A DNA stretch of 64,000 bases from Paenibacillus woosongensis (GTDB taxonomy: Bacteria; Bacillota; Bacilli; Paenibacillales; Paenibacillaceae). Where the stretch lies: positions 186,001-250,000 of the forward strand of contig NZ_WNZW01000006.1 of the NCBI RefSeq assembly GCF_009725165.1, written 5' to 3'. Shown here one piece after another: positions 7,617 to 15,762 of this stretch; positions within the stretch are counted from its first letter, which is position 1, and each line of letters starts with the position of its first letter. The translations under genes and the position numbers were made by a program. The notes below the pieces were generated by a model. The model saw nothing but the letters and a program-made list of their open reading frames with translations. It made no database searches and had not been told where the DNA came from.

Positions 7617-9113
7617 TTGAACAAACCATTGAAACGAAATTATATTTTGGGCGGCTTAATGCTGTCCACGTTCCTTGCGGCCATCGAAGGCACCGTGATC
7701 GGGCCAGCCGGACCAAGGATTGTCGGTGAATTGGGCGGAGTGGCGCTGCTGAGCTGGGTATTTACCGCCTATCTGCTGACGATGGCTGTCTCCACTCCGA
7801 TTTTCGGCAAAATGAGCGACCTTTATGGCAGAAAGCCCGTCTTTATTATCGGCTCCGTATTGTTTTTGGCGGGATCGTTGTTATCCGGACTCTCGCAGAG
7901 CATGGAACAGCTGATTTTGTTCCGTGCGGTGCAGGGGATCGGAGCCGGTGCGCTGATTCCGGTTACGTTTACGATCATCGGCGACATTTATTCCATCGAG
8001 GAAAGAGCGAAGGTTCAGGGCATGATCAGCTCGGTATGGGGAATCTCCTCGCTCGTCGGCCCGCTGCTGGGCGGGTACGTTGTCGATTATTTCAATTGGC
8101 GGTGGGTGTTCGGCTTCAATGTCCCGTTCGGTCTGCTATCGTTAATATTTATAATGAAGTTTTTGCATGAGAACATCGAGAAGCGCAAGGTCAAAATCGA
8201 TATCAGCGGGGCGGTCACTTTTACGGTGGGGGTCACGGCGCTTTTGTTCGGGCTCGCTACGGGCGGACAGCAGTTTGCCTGGACTTCGCCGTGGCTATTG
8301 GCTATCATGGCTGTCGCTGTCATCTCTCTCGCTCTGTTTCTGATCGTAGAGAACCGGGCGGAAGAGCCGCTTGTGCCGCTGAAGCTGTTTAAAGTCAAAG
8401 ACATCGCTTACTCTAATCTCGCGAGTCTCGTAGGCAGCGCCCTGCTGATCGGCCTGACCTCCTATCTGCCCCTATGGGTTCAGGGAGTGCTGGGGAAGAA
8501 TGCCACGATGTCCGGGCTCATACTAGCGCCGATGTCGATTGGCTGGCTGTTTGGCTCCGTATACGGCGCGCGCTGGATTATTAGCAAAGGCTCCCGCTAT
8601 ACCTCCCTGATCGGAATGGTGCTGATTGCCATCGGAGCGGCGGGAATCGCGTTTATGACTGAGAATACGCCGCTTTACCTGCTGCTGTTCTTCAACGCGA
8701 TGTACGGAGTTGGCTTCGGCTTATCTTTTACGGTATATACGATCATTGCCCAGTCATCGGTCGGCTACAGCTTGAGGGGAGCGTCGAACGCTCTTAATAC
8801 GTTTACGAAATCGATCGGGCAGACGATCGGGGTTGCCGTGTTCGGCACGCTGATCAACTTGCGCATCGTGGCCCAGACTTCGGCTGGAAAAGCGTCTGGA
8901 CTTGAGGTATCCCAGGACGACATCAACAACCTGTTGTCTCCGGAGAAGGTCCATGGGCTGTCACCGGAGCTGTGGAGCGAGCTCAAGCATGTGCTGCAAA
9001 ACAGCCTGCACACGCTGTTCATCGTCATGGCCGTGCTGGCGGTTGCCGGGGTGCTCTCGGTATTCGGGCTGAGAAACCGCGCGCCTCAGGCTGCCGAAGA
9101 GGATCATGCATAA
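7617..9113 (+). CDS. MFS multidrug exporter, DHA2 family (14 TM)
   Basis: A membrane protein of 498 aa of the EmrB/QacA (DHA2) branch of the major facilitator superfamily, proton-driven exporters of drugs and toxic organic compounds. The loop 2-3 motif GKMSDLYGRKPVF is intact, and motif C-like GVWGISSLVGPLLGG variants follow (SSVWGISSLVGPLLGGY, about 143). The TTG start at 7617 has AAAGGAAG 9 nt upstream. No ATG lies close to that site. A small unknown gene follows, and a MarR-type regulator faces it from the other side, a common pairing for drug exporters, although here the genes converge. Confidence 0.9.
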   Translation: MNKPLKRNYILGGLMLSTFLAAIEGTVIGPAGPRIVGELGGVALLSWVFTAYLLTMAVSTPIFGKMSDLYGRKPVFIIGSVLFLAGSLLSGLSQSMEQLILFRAVQGIGAGALIPVTFTIIGDIYSIEERAKVQGMISSVWGISSLVGPLLGGYVVDYFNWRWVFGFNVPFGLLSLIFIMKFLHENIEKRKVKIDISGAVTFTVGVTALLFGLATGGQQFAWTSPWLLAIMAVAVISLALFLIVENRAEEPLVPLKLFKVKDIAYSNLASLVGSALLIGLTSYLPLWVQGVLGKNATMSGLILAPMSIGWLFGSVYGARWIISKGSRYTSLIGMVLIAIGAAGIAFMTENTPLYLLLFFNAMYGVGFGLSFTVYTIIAQSSVGYSLRGASNALNTFTKSIGQTIGVAVFGTLINLRIVAQTSAGKASGLEVSQDDINNLLSPEKVHGLSPELWSELKHVLQNSLHTLFIVMAVLAVAGVLSVFGLRNRAPQAAEEDHA

Positions 9114-9160
9114 AATAGGCAGCATTTGACACACCTTAACTGAAAAGGGGAGGTGTTAGG

Positions 9161-9502
9161 ATGAATGAGGAAATGCTCGTCGATCAAGGAACATTAGTCG
9201 AGGCCTGGCAGCAGCAATTGCCGGATTATCTGAATCCGGGAGATACATCCATCGTCCAGGCTGATCTTGCCGACCCTTACGGCTTGCGGATACATATCAA
9301 CGCGGAAGGGCGCCAGGATTATTCCTTTGACTTTCAGTGTACCTATATGGACCGGCGGGAAGTGAAGGTGCAGCTGGTAGATGTGGAGCGAGAGGGTGCG
9401 ACGGTGAATGAGCAGTCCGAGCAAGTCCAGAATCTGACCGAGGATTACGTTCGGCATATTCACGAGTGCGCCCAGGCGCTTCAACGCATTACCAATCCAT
9501 AA
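9161..9502 (+). CDS. Unknown small protein
   Basis: A soluble acidic protein of 113 aa that I do not recognise. It has no signal peptide or membrane segment; the middle is a run of beta-type stretches (IHINAEGRQDYSFDFQC, VKVQLVDVE) and the end is helical (LTEDYVRHIHECAQALQRI). The ATG is preceded by AAAAGGGGAGG. It lies 47 bp after the exporter gene, so it may be cotranscribed with it, and is followed by a clear terminator. The strong ribosome binding site supports expression; no function is proposed. Confidence 0.8.
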   Translation: MNEEMLVDQGTLVEAWQQQLPDYLNPGDTSIVQADLADPYGLRIHINAEGRQDYSFDFQCTYMDRREVKVQLVDVEREGATVNEQSEQVQNLTEDYVRHIHECAQALQRITNP

Positions 9503-9529
9503 TCCGGCAACGATTGCTGCAGGATACAA

Positions 9530-9575
9530 ACAAGGCTGCACCCCGCCTGGCGGACGGATGCAGCCTTGTTGTGCT
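9530..9575 (+). terminator. Terminator after the exporter operon
   Basis: ACAAGGCTGCA (9530-9540) and TGCAGCCTTGT (9559-9569) form a perfect 11-bp stem followed by TGTGCTT. Confidence 0.8.
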
Positions 9576-9577
9576 TG

Positions 9578-9732
9578 GTTCAAGCGCAACGCAGTGCCGA
9601 CTATTTGCGCTCGAACTCAGTGCGGTGTCAAACTACTTACGCCGGACTCAAAGCAGCATTACGCTAGCGTTCGAATACAGCGTGTAGCATTAACTGCTTA
9701 CGCTTGAATTCAGCGCAGCTCAATTATTTGCG
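9578..9732 (-). repeat. Five degenerate copies of a 28-33 bp tandem repeat
   Basis: On the minus strand, five units of 30, 33, 28, 32 and 32 bp follow each other, each beginning CGyAArtA and containing a CnCTGAGTTCGA-like core. The first unit includes the last codons and stop codon of the MarR-type gene (Arg-Lys-stop), so the array looks like repeated duplication of the gene's 3' end followed by drift. Confidence 0.6.
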
Positions 9733-10197
9733 GGCAAGAGGCGCGAGCTTCTCGGCCTCTCGGCCCATTTTCTTCAACAGCGTAATCATAAGCTGCTTCT
9801 CTTCCTGATTCAGACCGCTTAGGGCATAATCAATCCGCTCGGAAAATTCAGGATACAGCTTATTCATCAGTTCATTTCCCTTCGGAGTCAGTTCGGCAAA
9901 GATGACCCGCCGATCCCGGGGACAAGGCTGACGCTGCAAGTACCCCGCCGCCTCCAGTTTGTCGATGACATACGTGACGTTGCCGCTTTGCAGCAGCAGC
10001 TTGGCCCCGATTTGCTGAATGGGCTGGGGCCCTTTGTAGTAGAGTACCTCCAGCACGGCAAAGGCTGTCGGATTGAAGCCTTGAATTTTGCTTCCCGTTA
10101 CGGCATGTTCATTGACACTTTTGAAAGACTTGGCAAATACCCGGTACAAGTGCAGTGATAAATCGGTTCCGCGCTCCTCGGTCTTCAACATCATCAT
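9724..10197 (-). CDS. MarR-family transcriptional regulator
   Basis: A protein of 157 aa with the winged-helix fold of MarR repressors: the recognition-helix region IGAKLLLQSGNVTYVIDKLEAAGYLQRQPCPRDRRV is typical, including the D-R-R wing. These regulators bind DNA as dimers and release it when they bind phenolic or drug-like ligands. The gene converges on the drug-exporter operon, which may be its target, though no matching operator was identified there. Three ATG codons in a row begin the frame; the ribosome binding site AAGGCGGG directly abuts the first, so the third (10191) may be the true start. Confidence 0.88.
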   Translation of the reverse strand: MMMLKTEERGTDLSLHLYRVFAKSFKSVNEHAVTGSKIQGFNPTAFAVLEVLYYKGPQPIQQIGAKLLLQSGNVTYVIDKLEAAGYLQRQPCPRDRRVIFAELTPKGNELMNKLYPEFSERIDYALSGLNQEEKQLMITLLKKMGREAEKLAPLARK

Positions 10198-10942
10198 CCC
10201 GCCTTAATCTATATTTTCATAAAGCCATAGAAAGTAGAATCACTTCGCGATTGCTTCACACTTATCATGTTAGAGGACTGCCGATTTTTTAAAAATATAA
10301 TTTATCACAATTTACGGTTTTCATATTTAAAACTTGAATAAAAACAGAAAAGTTCATGCTTTATCCAAAATTTGGGCCGGAATATGTCCTTATTGTATTG
10401 CTGGCTTCTGTTGTTGTTGCCGAAATTTTTTATAAGCAAGTTCAGCAAGGTAAGGTCAGTGAGATTGTCCGTGTGGGCCAAATTATTTGCCCTCCGAGGG
10501 TGGCAGTCGGCTGTTGGAGCGGGTCTAACGAATCTTACCAACGTTATTTGTACGTATTTGCGAAAAATTGAAATCTAACGAATTTCTGCCACGCTATTGA
10601 TGGTATATCTGCTGTTTGAAGCAATAAAAGGGCGAAATAACGTTCTCCAGGTTCGTTACATTTTTGTAGGTGGTACTTTTGGACAGTTAGTGCTCCTGAG
10701 ATTCGTTAGAACGTTTCAGTCATGCTCTAGTACTCATCCCGCTCTGGCTCTTGGTTTCAACCTGTCTCAAGTTCTCCCCCGCCCTCGGTCCTGCTATCAG
10801 CCCCGCTTATTGGCCTACGGCTTCGCTCCTAATCTTATCCCGCTCTCAGGTTCTGTTGATTTGACCTTATGCGGAGGCCTCCTGTCTGTGTCTGGCAGCC
10901 CGCGCGAGCGGTCAGATGCGTATGTTCGAAGCAAGGGACGCC
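10198..10942. other. Non-coding gap with inverted repeat pairs
   Basis: No gene with a ribosome binding site and a recognisable protein is seen. The gap holds the repeat locus described at 10524-10710. The stretch 10711-10940 has no further structure that I can identify. Confidence 0.5.
10524..10710. repeat. Repeat locus A: two direct plus two inverted copies, 50-bp period
   Basis: Copies of a 26-28 bp unit, core TAACGAAyCT followed by ACGyTATTTG, lie at 10524-10550 and 10574-10599 on the plus strand and at 10633-10660 and 10684-10710 on the minus strand. Starts are 50 bp apart within the plus pair and 51 bp apart within the minus pair, with spacers of about 23 bp. The outer copies carry perfectly complementary 10-mers (TCTAACGAAT with ATTCGTTAGA). 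The same family recurs at 39266-39451. Confidence 0.7.
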
Positions 10943-10977
10943 AAAAAAAGGGAGCGAGCCAAGGCTCACTCCCTTTT
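10943..10977 (-). terminator. Terminator overlapping the 3' end of the FAD oxidoreductase gene
   Basis: On the minus strand, AAAAGGGAGTGAGCC pairs with the following GGCTCGCTCCCTTTT and is followed by T's. The TGA stop codon of the gene (10966-10968) lies inside the left arm of the stem, so the last codons are part of the terminator. Confidence 0.85.
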
Positions 10978-12228
10978 ACCTGCATGATGGCCGGCGGTAT
11001 AGCCGGTGGCGAAGGCTGCGGTGATGTTGTAGCCGCCGGTATAACCGTGTACATCCAGCACTTCTCCGCAAAAGTACAGGCCTTGCATAAGCTTGGAACC
11101 CATTGTCTTCGGATTGATCTCCTTTAGATGCACGCCGCCTCCCGTCACGAAGGCTTCCTCAAAGGGGCGGGTTCCGGTGGCTTGCAGGGTGAAGTTTTTG
11201 AGCTGCTGAATCCAGGCAAGCCACGCCTCCTTCGGCAAATGCTCATAGGTCGTTTCCCCGGGAAGGCCGGCTCGTTCAAACAGTGGGGGAAGCAATCGTT
11301 CGGGAATAGTGCCTTTAAAAACGTTTTTGAGCGCTTTTTTCGGCTCAGCTGCGGCCAGCTGCCGCAGGTCCTGCCCCAAGCTTCCTGCCTTCTTGTTCGG
11401 AAACAAATCGATGGACATCGTGACCTGGGATACGTTGTGCTTCTTCTTGACGCCCCGGATAAAACCGCTGCAGCGCAGGGCGATCGGTCCGGACAAACCG
11501 AAATGGGTGAAAATCATATCGCCCTGGTGAGCGATGACGGTTTTGCCCTTCGGATCGATGAGTGACAGCTTCACGTCCCGCAGCGAGAGCCCTTGGAGCT
11601 CCCGGCTCGCAATGAACGGCTCCTTGGAGACGATCGGCGTTTCGGTTGGATACAGCTCTGTAATCGTATGTCCTGCCGCCTCGGCCCATGGATAGCCGTC
11701 TCCAGTCGATCCGGTATGCGGCACCGACTTGCCGCCGGTGGCTACGACGACGGCCGGGGCTTTGAATATTGTTCCGGAGCTCAGCTTCACGCCCTGTACG
11801 CGGCCTTCCGCATACATGATTTCCTGAACCGGATGGTGCACGAGCAGTTCAACACCCAGCGATCTGGCCTTGCCGATCAGCGCGTTGACCACGGTTTTCG
11901 CTTTGTCGGACACGGGGAACATTCTTCCGTTATCCTCCTCTTTAAGCGCAATGCCGAGCCCCTCGAAAAAAGCAATAATATCGCGGTTGCTGAACAGGGA
12001 GAAGGCGCTGTGCAGAAAGCGCCCTCCTCCTGGTATATAGGTAATCAACTCGTCGATTTCCTTCGCATTCGTTACATTGCAGCGCCCTCCGCCGGAAATT
12101 CCCAGCTTCCTCCCCAGCTTGTCCCCTTTGTCCAGGAGCGCTACGGCTGCGCCTTGCTCTGCTGCGGCGATGGAGGCCATGAGTCCTGAAGGGCCCCCTC
12201 CGATCACGATGACATCATATTTGTTCAT
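10966..12228 (-). CDS. FAD-dependent oxidoreductase, BaiN/HI0933 family
   Basis: A flavoprotein of 420 aa. The N-terminus has the dinucleotide-binding motif GGGPSGLMAS (about 11-20) and the family signature GRKLGISGGGRCNVTN (about 39-54). The C-terminal FAD motif YFCGEVLDVHGYTGGYNITAAFATG (about 390-414) is complete. This family (HI0933, YhiN, BaiN) is conserved but its physiological substrate is mostly unknown; BaiN itself was reported to act on bile acids and others are called aminoacetone oxidase-like. ATG at 12228; a moderate GGAACATC-type ribosome site lies upstream. It stands alone. Confidence 0.9.
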   Translation of the reverse strand: MNKYDVIVIGGGPSGLMASIAAAEQGAAVALLDKGDKLGRKLGISGGGRCNVTNAKEIDELITYIPGGGRFLHSAFSLFSNRDIIAFFEGLGIALKEEDNGRMFPVSDKAKTVVNALIGKARSLGVELLVHHPVQEIMYAEGRVQGVKLSSGTIFKAPAVVVATGGKSVPHTGSTGDGYPWAEAAGHTITELYPTETPIVSKEPFIASRELQGLSLRDVKLSLIDPKGKTVIAHQGDMIFTHFGLSGPIALRCSGFIRGVKKKHNVSQVTMSIDLFPNKKAGSLGQDLRQLAAAEPKKALKNVFKGTIPERLLPPLFERAGLPGETTYEHLPKEAWLAWIQQLKNFTLQATGTRPFEEAFVTGGGVHLKEINPKTMGSKLMQGLYFCGEVLDVHGYTGGYNITAAFATGYTAGHHAGKRE

Positions 12229-12375
12229 AGGATGTTCCTTTCATTTGTACTTTTCAGACTATTTTTCGAATAAAAGCACAGAAATGATTTTCATTAAACA
12301 TGAAATATTGTAAAACTTTGTCGGCTATGCTTTAATCGAAATTAGTATAGTATTTCCCGCCTGAGGAGGGAGAAC

Positions 12376-14088
12376 TTGGATGCAGTAAAAGAGATTGTGA
12401 TGCAAGTTCTAATTGCCGGTTTGCCAACATTCCTGTTTCCGTTAATATACCGGAAAGGGAGTAAACCCGGACTGCTGTCCCCAAGACAGGATCCGGAAAC
12501 GACCCGTTCTATCATGCTAGCGGTTCTTTGCGCTGCGAGCGTGCTGTTTTGCGCCTTGTTCTCCCGCCCATATCATGATGTCATTCCCATGGAATTTGGG
12601 AACCTGCCCTTATTTGCACTATTGTTATACGGCAGACTGCGTACGGGCCTCGCTGTGGCTGTCTTTCGGGTAGCCTTATTCCCGCTGTATGCTGTTAATC
12701 ACAATTTGACAGGCTTGCTGCTGGAATCGGGACTGGCGCTGTATCCCTTCATCTTGATACTGTCCAGGTGGTTTAAAAGCATGCAGCGTCACGACAAGGC
12801 GGTAGTCCTGTTTCTATGGTTCGCTGCGGGTCAAATGGCGGCTGTGGTCTCTCCCCTGTTGTCCGGCAGCATTCAACAGCCTCGTGTTTCTGACCTCATT
12901 TTTGCTGTCATTCTCCATCTGGCTGCCGCAGCCATCGTGTGCTGCTTGTATAACTATTACGTGGAGAACGCAATGGAGATGGAGCAGCTGCGGGGTCAGG
13001 TGGCGGAGCTAACGGTGAAATATATCGGAGAAACGGACAAACTGCAGCAGATCATGGATGCTGCTCCGCTGAACATTATTTTGATCGATCGCCAGGGCTG
13101 CCTTGTCTCAGTGAATGAGACATTTCTTCAATTATACCGAAATGAACATCCTTCCGCGACCAGGGAGGACTTAATTGGCAGGAGGCTCGGCGGGAATTGC
13201 GGCGGATTCGATATAGGCATGGTTGCTTCGCGGGTTGAGAAGACGTTGATGGCGGGCGTCAAGACGACGGAGCTGCTGCAAGAGGGGGAGAAAGTATTCT
13301 TCACGAGCACCTCCCCGATTATCGATGGGCGAACCAACGATGTAACCGGCGTAGTGATTATCGTGCAGGATATTACCGAACTCGAGACACTGCGGATGGA
13401 GCTGATCCATGTGGAGCGGCTGAGTCTTGTCGGCCAAATGGCGGCCGGAATTACCCATGAAATCCGCAATCCGATGGCGGTGGTCAGAGGTTTCCTGCAG
13501 CTGATGCGCGAGAAGAGCGCAAATGATCTGGATCATTATTACCGGATTGTGATGGAGGAGCTTGACCGGGCAAACAGCATCATCAATGATTTTCTGGCTT
13601 TGGCGCAAAACCGGATCGTCACGAAGGAGCTGTGCAGCCTGCATCACATTATTGAAGAGCTAAAGCCGCTGTTATGGGCCGATGCCAATTTGCGCGGGCA
13701 GAGCATCGAGGTCAAAATGGATGAGCGCGTGCCCATGCTCTACCTAAATCCGAAGGAAATCAAGCAGTTGATCCTTAATTTAGCCCGGAACGGCATGGAA
13801 GCGATGGGGGAGAAAGGACTTCTGACGGTAAGCACGCGTTTGGACGAGGACGGCGTCAAGCTGTACATTACAGATATGGGGGCGGGGATTTCTCCTGCAC
13901 AGCAGCAGAAGCTGTTTGCCCCTTTTTATACAACGAAGGAAAAAGGAACCGGACTGGGCCTTCCGTTATGCCTCAGCATTATGGAGCGTCATGGCGGTAA
14001 AATTACCGTTCGGTCGAAGGAAGGCATCGGCACGACTTTTATTTCCGTTTTTCCGCTAGATGTGAGCTCCTCGCAAGGAGGGAACTGA
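12376..14088 (+). CDS. Membrane sensor histidine kinase, KinB-like
   Basis: A protein of 570 aa. The first 200 residues hold about six membrane segments resembling the 5TMR-LytS type sensor. A PAS domain follows (about 225-335), then the dimerisation/phosphoacceptor helix with GITHEIRNP (His about 357), an N box NLARNGMEAM, G1 box DMGAGI and FAPFYTTKEKGTGLGL. This layout is that of Bacillus sporulation kinases such as KinB/KinE, which feed the Spo0F-Spo0A phosphorelay. No response regulator is adjacent, which fits an orphan phosphorelay kinase. The TTG at 12376 has GAGGAGGG 5 nt upstream. Its role in sporulation is inference. Confidence 0.88.
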   Translation: MDAVKEIVMQVLIAGLPTFLFPLIYRKGSKPGLLSPRQDPETTRSIMLAVLCAASVLFCALFSRPYHDVIPMEFGNLPLFALLLYGRLRTGLAVAVFRVALFPLYAVNHNLTGLLLESGLALYPFILILSRWFKSMQRHDKAVVLFLWFAAGQMAAVVSPLLSGSIQQPRVSDLIFAVILHLAAAAIVCCLYNYYVENAMEMEQLRGQVAELTVKYIGETDKLQQIMDAAPLNIILIDRQGCLVSVNETFLQLYRNEHPSATREDLIGRRLGGNCGGFDIGMVASRVEKTLMAGVKTTELLQEGEKVFFTSTSPIIDGRTNDVTGVVIIVQDITELETLRMELIHVERLSLVGQMAAGITHEIRNPMAVVRGFLQLMREKSANDLDHYYRIVMEELDRANSIINDFLALAQNRIVTKELCSLHHIIEELKPLLWADANLRGQSIEVKMDERVPMLYLNPKEIKQLILNLARNGMEAMGEKGLLTVSTRLDEDGVKLYITDMGAGISPAQQQKLFAPFYTTKEKGTGLGLPLCLSIMERHGGKITVRSKEGIGTTFISVFPLDVSSSQGGN

Positions 14089-14107
14089 GGAGCCGCCAGA
14101 CTTTAAG

Positions 14108-14135
14108 TTGCTTTCCTCCTTTATGAATGTATAAT
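14108..14135 (+). promoter_or_regulatory. Promoter of the bacilliredoxin gene
   Basis: TTGCTT at 14108-14113, 16-bp spacer, TATAAT at 14130-14135. An 8-bp inverted repeat ACACAGAT/ATCTGTGT (14149-14156 and 14173-14180) lies in the transcribed leader and could be an operator or hairpin. Confidence 0.6.
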
Positions 14136-14206
14136 AAAGTATAGCCAAACACAGATGAGATAAAAGTCACAAATCTGTGTCAATCAGTGTTTAAGGAGTG
14201 AAAGTA

Positions 14207-14641
14207 ATGTCCATGTCATTTGACCAATATATGCGCGATATGGTTCAGCCGATGAGAGATGAATTAACGGTCTTGGGAATCCAGGAGCTGAGAACGCCGG
14301 AGGATGTCGAGGCTAAGCTGCCTGCAGCGAAAGGCACGGCACTTGTTGTCGTGAACTCAGTATGCGGCTGTGCCGCCGGGCAATGCCGTCCGGGCGTAGC
14401 CAGAGCGCTGCAGCATGATTTGACGCCGGACCACCTCTATACGGTATTCGCCGGACAAGATAAGGAAGCGACAGCCAAGGCTCGCGAATATTTTGCGCCA
14501 TACCCGCCTTCATCTCCTTCCATTGCGCTGCTGAAGGATGGCGAGCTTGTTCACTTTATCGAGCGCCATCAAATCGAGGACCGTTCGGCTGAGGAGATTG
14601 CCGCTGATTTGACCAGCGCTTTCGACCGTTTCTGCCGCTAA
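14207..14641 (+). CDS. Bacilliredoxin, BrxA/BrxB family
   Basis: A thioredoxin-fold protein of 144 aa with the CGC redox motif in NSVCGCAAGQCRPGV (about 50-64), the hallmark of YphP/YqiW bacilliredoxins. These proteins remove bacillithiol from S-bacillithiolated proteins after oxidative stress. The ATG at 14207 has AAGGAG 8 nt upstream; an in-frame GTG at 14198 overlaps that site and is rejected. The gene has its own promoter and terminator. Which of the two paralogues it is cannot be decided from the sequence alone. Confidence 0.93.
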   Translation: MSMSFDQYMRDMVQPMRDELTVLGIQELRTPEDVEAKLPAAKGTALVVVNSVCGCAAGQCRPGVARALQHDLTPDHLYTVFAGQDKEATAKAREYFAPYPPSSPSIALLKDGELVHFIERHQIEDRSAEEIAADLTSAFDRFCR

Positions 14642-14653
14642 GGAGAATCGTCT

Positions 14654-14698
14654 AGCCCCGCTGATTTCGGCATATTTGCCGATTGGCGGGGCTTTTTT
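14654..14698 (+). terminator. Terminator after bacilliredoxin gene
   Basis: AGCCCCGC (14654-14661) and GCGGGGCT (14686-14693) with an inner GGC/GCC pair, then six T's. Confidence 0.9.
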
Positions 14699-14750
14699 AG
14701 GATAAAGACAGTTGTTCCACGTGATTATAGAAGGGAAGAGGGATTAGACC

Positions 14751-15560
14751 ATGGGGATGCAGCAGGAAATCATTGAAGCGTTAGGGGTCAAGCCGAGTAT
14801 TGATGCCGATGAGGAAATTGCGGCTCGTGTCGAGTTTCTGAAAAATCACGTGAAGAGCTCACGGGCGACCGGACTGCTGATCGCCATCAGCGGCGGATTG
14901 GACAGTGCCGCAGCTGCAGGGCTCTGCAAACGGGCAACGGATGAATTGACGCAGGAGACAGGAATGGACTATATGACGTTGGGCGTCTTTCAGCCTTATG
15001 GGGAGCAGGAGGATATCGAACATAGCTATGAGACGGCAAGGTCGCTTGGGCTTACGCATACGGTGGAGACGAATATCGAGGATACAGTGGACGAGATCGC
15101 TCTAGAAGTGGAGCATGGGATGAGAAGCATCGGCCAATACAGGCATTTAAGCATACCCGGCAAAGGAAATGTGAAAGCCCGGGCGCGAATGGTTATGCAG
15201 TATGCCTTGTCCCAAGAGCTCAATCTGCTTGTCGTTGGCACCGGCCATGCCTCGGAGGCTGTCGCCGGGTTCTATACCAAATGGGGCGATGGCGCTGCCG
15301 ATCTTATGCCGCTAGGTTCATTGACCAAGCGCCAAATCCGGCAGATCGCTGTGGCCCTTGGCATTCCAGACAGCATCATTAATAAAGTTCCAACTGCCGG
15401 TCTATGGGCGGGGCAGAATGACGAGGAGGAACTGGGCGTAAGTTACGAAGATAACTGCGATTATTTGGAGGGTAAAGCTATAGATTCTAGGGTACAGAAG
15501 CGGCTGGAGTCCTATTTTATGAAAACAAATCATAAGCGCAATCCGATTCCTCGCATATAG
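14751..15560 (+). CDS. nadE: Ammonia-dependent NAD synthetase
   Basis: A protein of 269 aa that makes NAD from nicotinate adenine dinucleotide, ammonia and ATP. The ATP pyrophosphatase loop SGGLDSAAAAG (about 47-57) and the NadE region FYTKWGDGAADLMPLGSLTKRQ (about 175-196) are intact. PTAGLWAGQNDEEELGVSYE is also characteristic. Length matches B. subtilis NadE; there is no glutaminase domain, so ammonia is the nitrogen donor. ATG at 14751; a second ATG is two codons later. A purine-rich AGAAGGGAAGAGGG stretch is upstream. It is monocistronic, with terminators on both sides. Confidence 0.96.
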   Translation: MGMQQEIIEALGVKPSIDADEEIAARVEFLKNHVKSSRATGLLIAISGGLDSAAAAGLCKRATDELTQETGMDYMTLGVFQPYGEQEDIEHSYETARSLGLTHTVETNIEDTVDEIALEVEHGMRSIGQYRHLSIPGKGNVKARARMVMQYALSQELNLLVVGTGHASEAVAGFYTKWGDGAADLMPLGSLTKRQIRQIAVALGIPDSIINKVPTAGLWAGQNDEEELGVSYEDNCDYLEGKAIDSRVQKRLESYFMKTNHKRNPIPRI

Positions 15561-15577
15561 CGTGAAAGAGCAAGCGA

Positions 15578-15622
15578 GAAGAAGCCCTGCATTCTCTAAG
15601 GAACAGGGCTTCTTCTTGCTTC
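15578..15622 (+). terminator. Terminator after nadE
   Basis: GAAGAAGCCCTG (15578-15589) and CAGGGCTTCTTC (15604-15615), perfect 12-bp stem, followed by TTGCTT. Confidence 0.85.
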
Positions 15623-15660
15623 CTGCAGGAGGGGCGAGGCTGGCTCGTATGAAAATTTGT

Positions 15661-15689
15661 TGAATCTTTCTTTTGGGCTAAGTCGTATA
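15661..15689 (+). promoter_or_regulatory. ECF sigma-W-like promoter of yknWXYZ
   Basis: TGAATC (15661-15666), 17-bp spacer, CGTATA (15684-15689). This matches the sigma-W type (TGAAAC-N16/17-CGTA) with one mismatch in the -35. The B. subtilis yknWXYZ operon is known to be controlled by sigma-W, which supports the call. Confidence 0.6.
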
Positions 15690-15762
15690 TATAGCTAGAG
15701 TGTTCAAAGATTGTATGGTATATTTTAACAAAAAATAAATTCATAGAAATGGGAGGAGTAGT

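Noticed and set aside
10524-10710. CRISPR array
   Set aside because: Repeats are degenerate, occur only as two pairs in opposite orientation and no cas gene is present.
10597-11127. Plus-strand frame of 176 codons across the repeat gap
   Set aside because: It runs through repeats and a terminator and into the complement of the FAD oxidoreductase gene; no ribosome binding site.
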